Assembly (NCBI GenBank): GCA_965216955.1
Contig: CBDCGV010000010.1
Location: 62,001 to 126,000, forward strand
Direction: 5' to 3'
DNA: 64,000 nucleotides
Source of the DNA: CBDCGV01 sp965216955
GTDB taxonomy: Bacteria > Bacteroidota > Bacteroidia > Chitinophagales > JADIYW01
In this document: positions 10,501-18,790 of the stretch, piece after piece
How the letters are laid out: the number at the start of each line of letters is the position of its first letter
Position numbering within the stretch: the first letter of the stretch is position 1
Notes under the pieces: generated by a model
The model's input: only the letters and a program-made list of their open reading frames with translations
The model's database searches: none
What the model was told of the DNA's origin: nothing
Program-made: the position numbers and the translations under genes

Positions 10501-10630
10501 AGTATCAAACTCTATTAAGGAATATAACAAGGTAAACCGACCTAAATTTTATCAGCGAATTACTTTTTCATTTGATATAAATAAGCTCAACCCGCATAAG
10601 CGTATTCGCACAATGGATTGGGAAATGTAA
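7532..10630 (+). CDS. Secreted M1-family aminopeptidase with C-terminal barrel-like domain
   Basis: A gluzincin metallopeptidase with an N-terminal signal peptide (residues 1-21). The substrate loop is GAGSGMEYP (about 358-366) in place of GAMEN. Zinc ligands are HEVAH (386-390) and E409 in DEGFAS, so it should be catalytically active. The peptidase part ends near residue 620. The remaining 400 residues are strand-rich with alternating aromatic residues (FNWISDFTYYQ, YYRIQPYFSFLF) and many turns, which resembles an outer-membrane beta-barrel or a surface beta-domain. At 1032 residues it is much longer than a plain M1 enzyme of this type. It stands alone on the plus strand between two minus-strand groups. 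Confidence 0.9.
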   Translation: MMRITFITTLFLTLIYYVTNAQEKEYFQQEVNYDIQVSLDDISHELNGFISIEYKNNSPDTLKNIFMHLWPNGYSNKETALAKQLLESGRTNFHFTEEKDLGYIVDLEFKVDDKEVLHIPDKEHSDITKLILNTPLNPGAQLIIQTPFKVKIPKLFSRLGHVDQHYNICQWFPKPAVYDQDGWHPMPYLENGEYYAEFGTFDVEISVPGDYVVAATGVLQNTEEKKWLEERIKFTEHYLKTHSDPAFDSKRDYKIFLYNYIDTFSFPAAKQTVKTLHFKQNNIHDFAWFASKDFLVLKDTVQTNNDKKVDAWSYFYRKHNRGYWEHTPEYIKEAILEFSSLIGNYPYDHCTVVEGLPGAGSGMEYPMITVIENIYSSSYLEAVIAHEVAHNWWQGILASNERDAPWIDEGFASYYEKRYFRNKERHLKNTLKNFSESSVAKLFGVRDKKADDEDKYLILHQQRLNEHQKICRHSNKFTDDNYYIQVYAKAPILLEFLENYLGQDHFDIMMRSFYQKFQNTHINANTLQSFFEAYSNADLSWFFDDLICSKEKLDYALKKIEKTENGHLVKIKNKGGTSTPIPVSVYKDGVLVSERWVKPIEGGTTETVLIPEDEIDQVIIDDQNLLIDYNQNNNSIKTSGLKKIEKLRLQWLASLEDPKKSQLFWTPVIAGNKYDKWMLGMAFYNRVFPAKNIEWSAIPMYAFGSKNFNWISDFTYYQNTKKERLKTITYGLSSKSFTQSLQGEKYYRIQPYFSFLFKPKDEKSKISHQLDARHVQIYEELYVTNIVDSVTTQTNKEVNRLCVNELKYHFKNDRSIFPYSAIGTYQFNKDFGKLALESSVRFNLGKTGKFLTTRFFLGTFLYRSEDFKFRGDVRNFNAASVTGGNDYLKDHYYLGRYENEGFTSNQVIKSDGQLKSIPHGIIDLGKAGSIITSLNIESELPIPHFPFKIFADIVYHNERKLPPVSNGIDYDLGVMLSLFDGGLEVYIPFLVSNSIKEYNKVNRPKFYQRITFSFDINKLNPHKRIRTMDWEM

Positions 10631-10697
10631 AACCCAATTAATTTAATTGTCAATTAGATAGAACTAGACTTTCTGGACCTAAGATTAACCAATTATC

Positions 10698-11066
10698 CTA
10701 ATACTGATTAGTAGATAATAAAACGAGTGTGCATGCTTCAAGCACATGAATTCCTTGCTCTTTTGCTTTTAATGCAAGTTCTCGATTTTCTGTTCCGGGG
10801 TTAAAAATTATTCGTTTAGGTTTTAAAGAAAGCAAATACTTATAATGTTCCTTTTGTCTATTAGGGTTAATATATAAAGATATCGTGTCCAAGTCACTAA
10901 CTTGCTCTGGGAAATCAGTTACTATACATATTCCCGAAATGCTTTCCTTTTTCCATCCAACAGGAATAACATTATAGCCATTTTGTTTTAACCTTGTTAC
11001 AGCCTTAAAACTATACCGTTCTGGATTAGGACTTGCTCCAAAAACAACTGTCTTTTTCATCTGCAT
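10698..11066 (-). CDS. CoA-binding (Rossmann) domain protein
   Basis: A stand-alone YccU-like CoA-binding domain of about 120 residues. The N-terminal KTVVFGASPNPERYSFKAV is the nucleotide loop, followed by GYNVIPVG and a C-terminal ACTLVLL. Such proteins bind CoA or a related nucleotide, and their physiological role is poorly defined. The start is either the ATG at 11066 or the ATG two codons later. It follows dnaX with only 2 bp between them, so it is part of the purS-dnaX transcription unit. Confidence 0.9.
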   Translation of the reverse strand: MQMKKTVVFGASPNPERYSFKAVTRLKQNGYNVIPVGWKKESISGICIVTDFPEQVSDLDTISLYINPNRQKEHYKYLLSLKPKRIIFNPGTENRELALKAKEQGIHVLEACTLVLLSTNQY

Positions 11067-11068
11067 TA

Positions 11069-12784
11069 TTAATAATCGAGATCTAAATCTAATTTTTTCT
11101 GTAGCTCTATCAAGGCAGGATTTTCTTCAGCCATCTTTTTAAAGAGATCCTTCTTGGACAATGGACGTTCCCTTTCTTTAATTGATCGATTACTTTTGTC
11201 TACCTCAAATTTAAATTCTATTACTTCTCCCTTTAATTTATTTGTAAAAAAATCAGCGATATGCATTCTTTCCAAATCAATCATATTCATTGTTATGGAG
11301 TTGTCGACCTTAACTAAAACACGGCCATCCTTATCAAGAAGAGGAGACACAGACTCTATAGCTGCAATAAATTGATTATTTAATTTTGTCTTATTTATAT
11401 CAATAAACTCTTTCCATAAAGTCAACACCTTCTCCTGAGTTAATTGTTCTTTTTTTTCCTGTTTTGAATGCACCTGCCCTCCACTCTTGATCGACATTAA
11501 TGCATCTAAAGAGAGTTCATCTTGGTCCTCTTCAACAAACACATCACTTTTAGCAATCTCCACTTTAGGGATGACCCCATTTGATTGCTCCGCCTTTTCA
11601 TCAAGCACATCATTCTTCGATGATGTCTCTTTTTTTGCCTCTTTATTAACTGTTACCGTTTCCGGTTGACTTACTTCAGGTTGTTTTTTTTTTAACTCAC
11701 CATGCTCTTTCGTGATCGTAGATTGAGTTATTGAAGTATTTAAAAAACATATTTTTAAAAGTGCTAATTCCACATGAAGGCGTTTATTTTTAGCCATCTT
11801 ATAACCAACATCGCATTTATTACTAAGATTTAGCGCGTTTAATAAAAAGCTTTCGGAAGCTTTTTTTGATTGCGATAAATATTGTGTTGCAACATCATCA
11901 GCAACTTCTAAAAGTTGAAGCGTATTTTCATGTTTACACATCAGTAAATTCCTAAAATGCTCCGCTAGACCAAGAATAAAGGAGTCTCCTTCAAACCCCT
12001 TTCTAAAAACCTCATCAAAAATCAGTAAGACACTGGCACTATCTTCTATTAATAAAAGATCTGTTATTTTAAAGAAGTAATCATAATCCAACACGTTCAA
12101 ATTCTCAATTACCTGGTCATAACTAATCCTATTATCAGAGAAGCTCACCATTTTATCAAACAAAGAAAGTGCATCGCGAAGCGCACCGTCTGCCTTTTGC
12201 GCGATTACATGTAGTGCTTTATCTTCTGCATCTATTCCTTCTTGAGTACAGATTTTTTTAAGATGGGCAACCATCTCCTTAATCTGTATTCTTTTAAAAT
12301 CAAAAATTTGGCATCGCGATAGAATAGTTGGAAGGATTTTATGTTTTTCTGTAGTTGCCAGTATAAAAATAGCATATGCAGGAGGTTCTTCTAATGTTTT
12401 CAGAAAAGCGTTAAAAGCTGCTTGAGAGAGCATATGAACCTCATCAATAATATACACTTTATAAGCTCCAACTTGGGGAGGGATTCTTACTTGTTCAATC
12501 AACGTTCTAATATCTTCTACAGAATTATTAGACGCCGCATCTAGTTCAAAAATGTTAAAGGATAAATCTCCTATTTCTTTACTATCATTTAGGTTTATTT
12601 CCTTCGCCAGAATTCTAGCACAAGTTGTTTTACCAACTCCGCGAGGGCCGCAAAACAAGAAAGCCTGTGCAAGCTTATTACTATTTATTTCATTGATGAG
12701 TGTTTGCGTTACTTGCTCCTGCCCGACAACCTCATTAAAAGCCTGAGGCCTATACTTTCGCGCGGAGACAATGTAATCACTCAT
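11069..12784 (-). CDS. dnaX: DNA polymerase III subunit gamma/tau
   Basis: The clamp-loader ATPase of the replicative polymerase. The AAA+ core has CGPRGVGKTTCARI (Walker A), YKVYIIDEVHMLS (Walker B) and ATTEKHKILPTILSRCQIF (sensor 1 and arginine finger region). The usual four zinc-binding cysteines after Walker A appear to be missing: the segment runs LAKEINLNDSKEIGDLSFNIFELDAAS without a CxxC cluster. After the collar domain there is a low-complexity lysine/glutamate linker (about residues 365-440) and then a conserved C-terminal domain, giving a tau-like product of 571 residues. I see no obvious internal frameshift signal for a shorter gamma form. Confidence 0.95.
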   Translation of the reverse strand: MSDYIVSARKYRPQAFNEVVGQEQVTQTLINEINSNKLAQAFLFCGPRGVGKTTCARILAKEINLNDSKEIGDLSFNIFELDAASNNSVEDIRTLIEQVRIPPQVGAYKVYIIDEVHMLSQAAFNAFLKTLEEPPAYAIFILATTEKHKILPTILSRCQIFDFKRIQIKEMVAHLKKICTQEGIDAEDKALHVIAQKADGALRDALSLFDKMVSFSDNRISYDQVIENLNVLDYDYFFKITDLLLIEDSASVLLIFDEVFRKGFEGDSFILGLAEHFRNLLMCKHENTLQLLEVADDVATQYLSQSKKASESFLLNALNLSNKCDVGYKMAKNKRLHVELALLKICFLNTSITQSTITKEHGELKKKQPEVSQPETVTVNKEAKKETSSKNDVLDEKAEQSNGVIPKVEIAKSDVFVEEDQDELSLDALMSIKSGGQVHSKQEKKEQLTQEKVLTLWKEFIDINKTKLNNQFIAAIESVSPLLDKDGRVLVKVDNSITMNMIDLERMHIADFFTNKLKGEVIEFKFEVDKSNRSIKERERPLSKKDLFKKMAEENPALIELQKKLDLDLDY

Positions 12785-12801
12785 AAGAATCTATAATATA
12801 T

Positions 12802-13050
12802 TTACGCTTCTAAAATTTGATACTCGTAATATTCAATTACTGGATTGGCAAGTAATTTTTTACATGCTTGCTCGACTAATTCTTCCGCCTCCGCTTTGGT
12901 TGACACATCGATATTGATTGATATCTCTTTTCCTATTCTAACGTTTGAAAATGCATCAAAAGACATTTTTTTTAAGCTTGATTCTACAGCTTTTCCTTGT
13001 GGGTCTAATAATTCTTTTAATGGCATTACATTTATGTGTGCAATAAACAT
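12802..13050 (-). CDS. purS: Phosphoribosylformylglycinamidine synthase subunit PurS
   Basis: An 82-residue protein matching the small PurS subunit that bridges PurQ and PurL in the fourth step of purine synthesis. Diagnostic elements are LLDPQGKAVESSLKKM, FSNVRIGKEISINID and the C-terminal ACKKLLANPVIEYYEYQI. It is in the usual place relative to length and fold. It is separated from purL and purQ, which are not in this window, and instead sits 17 bp upstream of dnaX on the same strand. Confidence 0.9.
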   Translation of the reverse strand: MFIAHINVMPLKELLDPQGKAVESSLKKMSFDAFSNVRIGKEISINIDVSTKAEAEELVEQACKKLLANPVIEYYEYQILEA

Positions 13051-13155
13051 ATTTCTAAAGTTTGCACTAAAATAGCTAATTAATATTGATTAGATTACAT
13101 GTAATGGTTTATAGTTTTAACTATTTATGATACTTTTAATTTGGAAAAAATAATT

Positions 13156-13506
13156 ATGGGACGTTCAACTGAAATTAGCTTTGAGATAGCACTAGATGAT
13201 AATAATTTACCTGAAAAAATAAGTTGGAAAGCTTCTGATGGCCCACAGAATGAAGAAAAAGATTGCAAGGCAATGATGGTTTCTTTATGGGATAAAAATG
13301 AAAGAAATACAATGCGTATTGATCTATGGACAAAGGACATGCCTATTGACGAAATGCATACTTATTTTTTACAGTCATTATTAACAATGACAGATAGCTA
13401 TTATAGAGCTACGGCAAACCCTTCAATCAAAGAAGACATGAAGATTTTTTGTCAGCAAACTGCACAAAAGATAAGAGATTTTGAAGAAAAGCGAAACAAA
13501 GGATAA
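13156..13506 (+). CDS. gldC: Gliding motility protein GldC
   Basis: A 116-residue soluble protein matching GldC of flavobacteria. Landmarks are STEISFEIALDDNNLPEKISWKA, EEKDCKAMMVSLWD and RIDLWTKDMPIDEMHTYFLQSL. GldC is needed for full gliding in Flavobacterium johnsoniae but its biochemical role is not settled. The reading frame extends to a TTG at 13141; the ATG at 13156 gives the family's normal N-terminus. gldB, its usual partner, is not adjacent here. A short inverted repeat follows the stop. Confidence 0.93.
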   Translation: MGRSTEISFEIALDDNNLPEKISWKASDGPQNEEKDCKAMMVSLWDKNERNTMRIDLWTKDMPIDEMHTYFLQSLLTMTDSYYRATANPSIKEDMKIFCQQTAQKIRDFEEKRNKG

Positions 13507-13532
13507 ATAAATTCAATCTTTACAGCCTTTTT

Positions 13533-13549
13533 AACTCGTTTGACGAGTT
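13533..13549 (+). terminator. Small hairpin between gldC and the next gene
   Basis: A perfect 7-bp stem, AACTCGT paired with ACGAGTT, with a TTG loop. It lies 27 bp after the gldC stop and 13 bp before the next start. There is no clear T-tract after it, so it could be a weak terminator, a processing site or a leader structure of the downstream gene. Confidence 0.4.
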
Positions 13550-13561
13550 CACAACAAGACA

Positions 13562-13975
13562 ATGATATTTAGGCAAGTTCTTCATAAGATCAGATTGAAT
13601 CCACAAAAACTTTTTTTAATAGATGGGTTAGGAGCATTAATATCTGCTTTTCTATTAGGGGTTGTCTTGGCTCAACTTGAAAATATATTTGGGCTTCCAC
13701 AATCAACTCTTTATTTTCTGGCATCTATCCCCTTGGTCTTTTTCATTTATGACTTGTATTGCTACTTAAACGTCAAAAAAGATATTGGGCTTTTCTTGAA
13801 AATCATTGCCGTCTCCAATCTAATTTATTGCTTTATATCTATCGCATTAGCGTTTTATCATTATCATGAAATAACTTATTGGGGATGGACTTATGTTGCT
13901 CTAGAGATTATCATCATAATTGTTTTAGTATACACCGAATACACAACAGCAATTAAATTATCTTCTAAAAATTAA
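13562..13975 (+). CDS. Small four-helix membrane protein, unknown
   Basis: A 137-residue protein with four hydrophobic segments (roughly residues 20-40, 48-66, 78-98 and 105-130). I do not recognise the family. The N-terminus is basic (KIRLNPQKLFLIDG), which predicts a cytoplasmic N-terminus. A possible start ATG lies at 13562. It follows gldC on the same strand and may share its transcript, but nothing in the sequence ties it to motility. Confidence 0.7.
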   Translation: MIFRQVLHKIRLNPQKLFLIDGLGALISAFLLGVVLAQLENIFGLPQSTLYFLASIPLVFFIYDLYCYLNVKKDIGLFLKIIAVSNLIYCFISIALAFYHYHEITYWGWTYVALEIIIIIVLVYTEYTTAIKLSSKN

Positions 13976-14060
13976 CTTAAGACAGTTGTAGTTATATTAA
14001 ATCAGCAAAAAATTACCTTGACTACAATATTTGATCTAACAAAACTAAATACCTATTCTC

Positions 14061-14378
14061 CTAAGCTTCTGTGGTAGGGTTTCCAAAATTCATTGGAATA
14101 CCTTGAACTTCAATGTCACTTATTGTTCCATGTAAAGTCTCAAATTTTTTAATATTCTCATTCAACGCTTTCAACAATCTCTTTGCATGCTGTGGCGTTA
14201 AAACAATTCTAGATTTAACTTTCGCCTTGGGAACCCCCGGCAAAATTCTAACAAAGTCTATAACAAATTCTGCATTCGAATGTGTAATAATGGCTAAGTT
14301 ACTATAAGTTCCTTCTGCAATCTCTTCTGATAATTCAATATTTAATTGATTGCCTTTTGGTTTATTTTCTTCTGCCAT
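14061..14378 (-). CDS. DUF3467 family protein
   Basis: A 105-residue soluble protein with the DUF3467 pattern: GTYSNLAIITHSNAEFVIDFVRILPG, KVKSRIVLTPQHAKRLLKALNENI and a C-terminal IPMNFG. The function of the family is unknown. It lies directly downstream of rpoC on the same strand, separated by a strong stem-loop, so it may be expressed by read-through of the rpoBC transcript. This rpoC-DUF3467 adjacency is common in Bacteroidota. Confidence 0.9.
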   Translation of the reverse strand: MAEENKPKGNQLNIELSEEIAEGTYSNLAIITHSNAEFVIDFVRILPGVPKAKVKSRIVLTPQHAKRLLKALNENIKKFETLHGTISDIEVQGIPMNFGNPTTEA

Positions 14379-14391
14379 ATCTAATTTATTA

Positions 14392-14425
14392 AAACTGCCG
14401 ACCTTGAAAACAAAATCGGCAGTTT
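14392..14425 (-). terminator. Stem-loop after rpoC
   Basis: A perfect 10-bp inverted repeat, AAACTGCCGA and TCGGCAGTTT, with a 14-nt loop. It starts 5 bp beyond the rpoC stop codon. On the minus strand the 3' arm ends in TTT and is followed by TAATAAAT, a short U-tract. It fits an intrinsic terminator or partial attenuator closing the rpoBC transcript before the DUF3467 gene. Confidence 0.75.
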
Positions 14426-14429
14426 GTAT

Positions 14430-17400
14430 TTATCCAATTAATTGATCTTCGGGCTCTTCAAAAGCTCTTTTTCTCATCATCATTCTCTCATACTCCTCTT
14501 TAGAACCAACAATTAACTTATCATATTCTCTTAAGCCAGTTCCTGCCGGAATTTTATGTCCAACAATAACATTCTCTTTAAGGCCTAATAAGTTATCTTG
14601 TTTAGCACCAATTGCAGCTCTATTTAACACTTTTGTTGTTTCTTGGAATGACGCTGCAGAAATCCAACTTTGAGTACCAAGAGAAGACTTCGTGATTCCC
14701 TGTAGCAAAGGACTTGAAGTTGCAGCAACAGCATCCCTATACGTCATCACTTTTCTATCATTACGCTTTAAGAAAGAATTCTCTTCTCTTATCTGTCTTA
14801 AAGTAACGATTTCACCTTCTACTAAATTCTGAGAATCTCCAGCATCTTCAATCACTTTCTTATCATAAATCCAGTCATTGTGCTCAATAAAGTCAAATTT
14901 ATCTACCGCTGTTTTTTCAAGGAACTTAGTATCTCCAGCATCTTCAATAAATACTTTACTCATCATTTGACGTACGATAACTTCAATATGCTTGTCATTG
15001 ATTTTTACTCCCTGTAAACGATAAACCTCTTGAATCTCATTTACCAAATATGCTTGTAACGCAAAAGGCCCTTTAATCATCAGAATATCTGCCGGAGTAA
15101 CCGCACCATCAGAAAGTGGTGTTCCTGCTTTTACAAAATCACCTTCTTGGACTAAGATGTGGCGAGTCAATGGTACTAAGTACTTTTTAACTACTTCATC
15201 TTTTGAAGTAACAATTACTTCCCTATTACCTCTTTTAATTTTACCAAAGCTAATTACACCATCTATTGCAGATACTCTCGCAGGATTAGAAGGATTTCTC
15301 GCCTCAAAAAGCTCCGTAACTCTAGGAAGACCTCCAGTAATATCCTTCACTTTACCCATTACCCTAGGTATCTTTACTAAGATCTTACCAGGAATAATTT
15401 TTTCTTTATCCTCAATAACAATGTGTGCCCCAACAGGAATATTGTAATTTCTTAGATCTTCTCCTTTTTTGTTCACAATCTTAATTGAAGGTACCGTCTT
15501 CTTATCCTTAGACTCAATAGTAACCTTTTCTTTATGGCCTGTTTGTTCATCGGCCTCTTCTTTATAAGTAACCCCTTCAATAATGTTCTCAAATTCAGCC
15601 TTTCCTTCAAATTCCGAAATAATGACTGCATTAAAAGGATCCCATGAACAAATAAGATCTCCTTTACTAATCTTCTGTCCATCTTTAACCATCAATGTGG
15701 CACCATAAGGAATATTATTTGTTATAAACACCTTAGAAGATTCCGTATCAATGATTCGAATTTCACCCATTCGACCAATTACAATAGTACTAACCTCGCC
15801 ATCTTCATTCTTATGCTTCACCGTTTTAATACTATCAAACTCAAGTATACCATCGAACTTAGCTACCATTTGGGATTCTGTTGCAACGTTACCTGCTACC
15901 CCACCAACGTGGAACGTACGCAATGTAAGCTGTGTACCTGGCTCCCCAATTGATTGTGCAGCTACAATTCCGACAGCATCACCCATTTGAGCAATTCTAT
16001 TTGTTGCCAAATGTCTTCCATAACACTTAACACACACCCCTCTTCTTTGCTCACAAGTCAATACGGATCTTATTTCCACAGATTCAATAGCAGAATCTTC
16101 AATTCTCTGGGCAGCCTTTTCATCAATCAATTCTCCTTCTGCAATAATCAAATCGCCTGAAATTGGATCGTGAACATCATAGAGTGTAGTTCTACCTAAA
16201 ATTCTGTCATATAGAGGTTCAACAACATCTTCATTGTCTTTCAATGCAGAAGTAGTAATTCCTCTTAATGTACCACAATCCTCATTTGTAATAACAACAT
16301 CTTGAGCAACATCAACCAATCTTCTTGTAAGGTAACCTGCATCTGCAGTTTTAAGAGCTGTATCTGCCAAACCTTTTCTCGCACCATGTGTTGAAATGAA
16401 ATACTCTAAGATTGACAATCCGTCCTTAAAGTTGGATAAAATTGGATTTTCAATGATCTCACCACCGCCACCGGCACCAGATTTTCTTGGTTTAGCCATC
16501 AGACCTCTAATACCAGCCAACTGCTTAATTTGTTGCTTTGAGCCCCTTGCTCCAGAATCTAACATCATATAAACAGAATTAAATCCATCTTGATCATTAG
16601 ATATTTCTGTCATTAACGCATCTGTAACTCTATTATCTGCTCGTGTCCAAATATCAACTATTTGGTTATAACGCTCATTATTGGTAATTAATCCCATATT
16701 ATAGCTATCCCATACAGCATCCACTTCATCACCAGCATTATTCAGAAGATCCATTTTAATATCAGGAATTACCAAATCATCGATACCAAAAGAAAGTCCA
16801 CCTTTGAATGCCCATTTAAAACCTAGACCTTTAATATCGTCAAGGAATTGAACTGTTCGAGGTACATCTGTTGTTTCAATTACTTTTGCAATTACTTTTT
16901 TAAGCGCTCCTTTAGTAAGCAAAACATCTACAAATCCAGTTTCTTCTGGAACTAACTCATTAAAAATAATTCTACCTACAGATGTTTCAACAATCTTATT
17001 CTTTAACTCACCATCCTCTAAAACAGAAGCCTTCACCTTTACTTTAGCGTGCAGGTCTGCTTTTCCTTCATTATATGCAATAATTGCTTCTTCTGAAGAA
17101 TAGAAAACCGCATTTTCTCCCTTAACAGGATTTTCTTTTGAACTTGTTTTTTGCTTTGAAATGTAGTACAAACCAAGTACCATATCCTGAGAAGGTGTAG
17201 TTACCGGTGTTCCATTTTGCGGATTCAAAATATTATGCGACGACAACATTAAAACCTGTGCCTCCAAAATTGCTGCATTACCTAGTGGAACATGCACTGC
17301 CATTTGGTCTCCATCAAAATCCGCATTAAATGCAGTACATACTAATGGGTGTAACTGAATTGCTTTTCCTTCTACTAATTTAGGTTGGAAAGCCTGGATA

Positions 17401-18764
17401 CTTAATCTATGCAAAGTTGGGGCTCTGTTTAACATCACAGGATGACCTTTCATTACATTCTCAAGTATTTCCCAAATAACGGCCTCCTTCTTATCAACCA
17501 ATTTTTTAGCAGACTTAACTGTTTTTACTATTCCTCGCTCAATTAACTTTCTAATGATAAACGGCTTAAAAAGTTCTGCTGCCATATCTTTAGGAAGACC
17601 ACACTCGTGTAGCTTAAGATAAGGACCTACTACAATTACTGAACGTCCAGAATAATCAACCCTTTTCCCTAACAAGTTTTGTCTAAAACGGCCTTGTTTA
17701 CCCTTTAAAACATCACTAAGTGATTTTAAAGCTCTTCCACCTTCTGCCTTCACGGCATTTGATTTTCTAGAGTTATCAAAAAGAGAGTCTACTGCTTCTT
17801 GAAGCATACGTTTCTCATTTCTTAAAATAACTTCTGGAGCCTTAATCTCAATTAATCGCTTCAAACGATTATTTCTTATAATTACTCTTCTATAAAGATC
17901 ATTTAAATCCGAGCTCGCAAAACGCCCACCATCTAAAGGAACAAGTGGCCTTAATTCTGGCGGAATTACCGGAAGGTATTCTACCACCATCCATTCTGGC
18001 CTATTCTCTTTTCTAAGATTACCATCTCTAAATGCCTCTACAACACTTAGTCTCTTTAGTGCTTCTGACTTTCTTTGCTTTGATGTTTCAGTTGCTGCCT
18101 TATTTCGTAAAAAGCCAGCTAATTTGTTCAAATCAATTCTCGCTAATAACTCACGAACAGCATCTCCTCCCATTTTAGCTATAAACTTATTGGGATCATC
18201 ATCTTCAAGTAACTGATTTTCTTTTGGCAAAGTTTCTAGAATATCTAAATATTCTTCTTCTGTCAAAAGGTCTAGATATTGAATACTTCTTTCTTCACCA
18301 TTTAAGATAACACCATTCTCTGCAATTCCAGCTTGAATAACCGCATACCTTTCATAATAAACGATAGATTCCATTTTCTTAGAAGAAACTCCTAAAAGGT
18401 ATCCAATTTTATTAGGCAGTGATTTAAAGTACCATATATGAACAACGGGAACAACTAATTTTATGTGTCCCATTCTCTCTCGACGTACTTTTTTCTCTGT
18501 TACTTCTACCCCACATCTATCACATACAATTCCTTTATAACGAATTCTTTTGTACTTACCACAATAACACTCATAATCCTTTGTAGGTCCAAAAATTCTT
18601 TCACAGAAAAGACCTTCCATTTCCGGCTTATAAGTTCTGTAGTTGATTGTTTCAGGTTTCTTAACCTCACCATATGAACGCTCCAGAATTTGATCAGGAG
18701 AAGACAATCTTATAGTTATTGTATCGAAACCGCTTTTAATTTTATTATCCTTTTTAAAAGGCAT
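14430..18764 (-). CDS. rpoC: RNA polymerase subunit beta'
   Basis: The catalytic subunit of RNA polymerase. It has the N-terminal zinc cluster (CYCGKYKRIRYKGIVCDRCGVEVTEK), the active-site NADFDGDQMAVH with three metal-binding aspartates, and the bridge-helix and trigger-loop region (SGARGSKQQIKQLAG, GEPGTQLTLRTFHVGG). The second zinc site is CEQRRGVCVKCYG. At 1444 residues it is complete. A Bacteroidota-type charged insert lies in the C-terminal third (about residues 1040-1120). It follows rpoB by 26 bp and is cotranscribed with it. Confidence 0.98.
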   Translation of the reverse strand: MPFKKDNKIKSGFDTITIRLSSPDQILERSYGEVKKPETINYRTYKPEMEGLFCERIFGPTKDYECYCGKYKRIRYKGIVCDRCGVEVTEKKVRRERMGHIKLVVPVVHIWYFKSLPNKIGYLLGVSSKKMESIVYYERYAVIQAGIAENGVILNGEERSIQYLDLLTEEEYLDILETLPKENQLLEDDDPNKFIAKMGGDAVRELLARIDLNKLAGFLRNKAATETSKQRKSEALKRLSVVEAFRDGNLRKENRPEWMVVEYLPVIPPELRPLVPLDGGRFASSDLNDLYRRVIIRNNRLKRLIEIKAPEVILRNEKRMLQEAVDSLFDNSRKSNAVKAEGGRALKSLSDVLKGKQGRFRQNLLGKRVDYSGRSVIVVGPYLKLHECGLPKDMAAELFKPFIIRKLIERGIVKTVKSAKKLVDKKEAVIWEILENVMKGHPVMLNRAPTLHRLSIQAFQPKLVEGKAIQLHPLVCTAFNADFDGDQMAVHVPLGNAAILEAQVLMLSSHNILNPQNGTPVTTPSQDMVLGLYYISKQKTSSKENPVKGENAVFYSSEEAIIAYNEGKADLHAKVKVKASVLEDGELKNKIVETSVGRIIFNELVPEETGFVDVLLTKGALKKVIAKVIETTDVPRTVQFLDDIKGLGFKWAFKGGLSFGIDDLVIPDIKMDLLNNAGDEVDAVWDSYNMGLITNNERYNQIVDIWTRADNRVTDALMTEISNDQDGFNSVYMMLDSGARGSKQQIKQLAGIRGLMAKPRKSGAGGGGEIIENPILSNFKDGLSILEYFISTHGARKGLADTALKTADAGYLTRRLVDVAQDVVITNEDCGTLRGITTSALKDNEDVVEPLYDRILGRTTLYDVHDPISGDLIIAEGELIDEKAAQRIEDSAIESVEIRSVLTCEQRRGVCVKCYGRHLATNRIAQMGDAVGIVAAQSIGEPGTQLTLRTFHVGGVAGNVATESQMVAKFDGILEFDSIKTVKHKNEDGEVSTIVIGRMGEIRIIDTESSKVFITNNIPYGATLMVKDGQKISKGDLICSWDPFNAVIISEFEGKAEFENIIEGVTYKEEADEQTGHKEKVTIESKDKKTVPSIKIVNKKGEDLRNYNIPVGAHIVIEDKEKIIPGKILVKIPRVMGKVKDITGGLPRVTELFEARNPSNPARVSAIDGVISFGKIKRGNREVIVTSKDEVVKKYLVPLTRHILVQEGDFVKAGTPLSDGAVTPADILMIKGPFALQAYLVNEIQEVYRLQGVKINDKHIEVIVRQMMSKVFIEDAGDTKFLEKTAVDKFDFIEHNDWIYDKKVIEDAGDSQNLVEGEIVTLRQIREENSFLKRNDRKVMTYRDAVAATSSPLLQGITKSSLGTQSWISAASFQETTKVLNRAAIGAKQDNLLGLKENVIVGHKIPAGTGLREYDKLIVGSKEEYERMMMRKRAFEEPEDQLIG

Positions 18765-18790
18765 ATTATACTATTTAGTAGTTATAAATA

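Noticed and set aside
13986..14027. Inverted repeat TTGTAGT/ACTACAA between convergent genes
   Set aside because: A 7-bp stem with a 28-nt loop is not convincing as a terminator.
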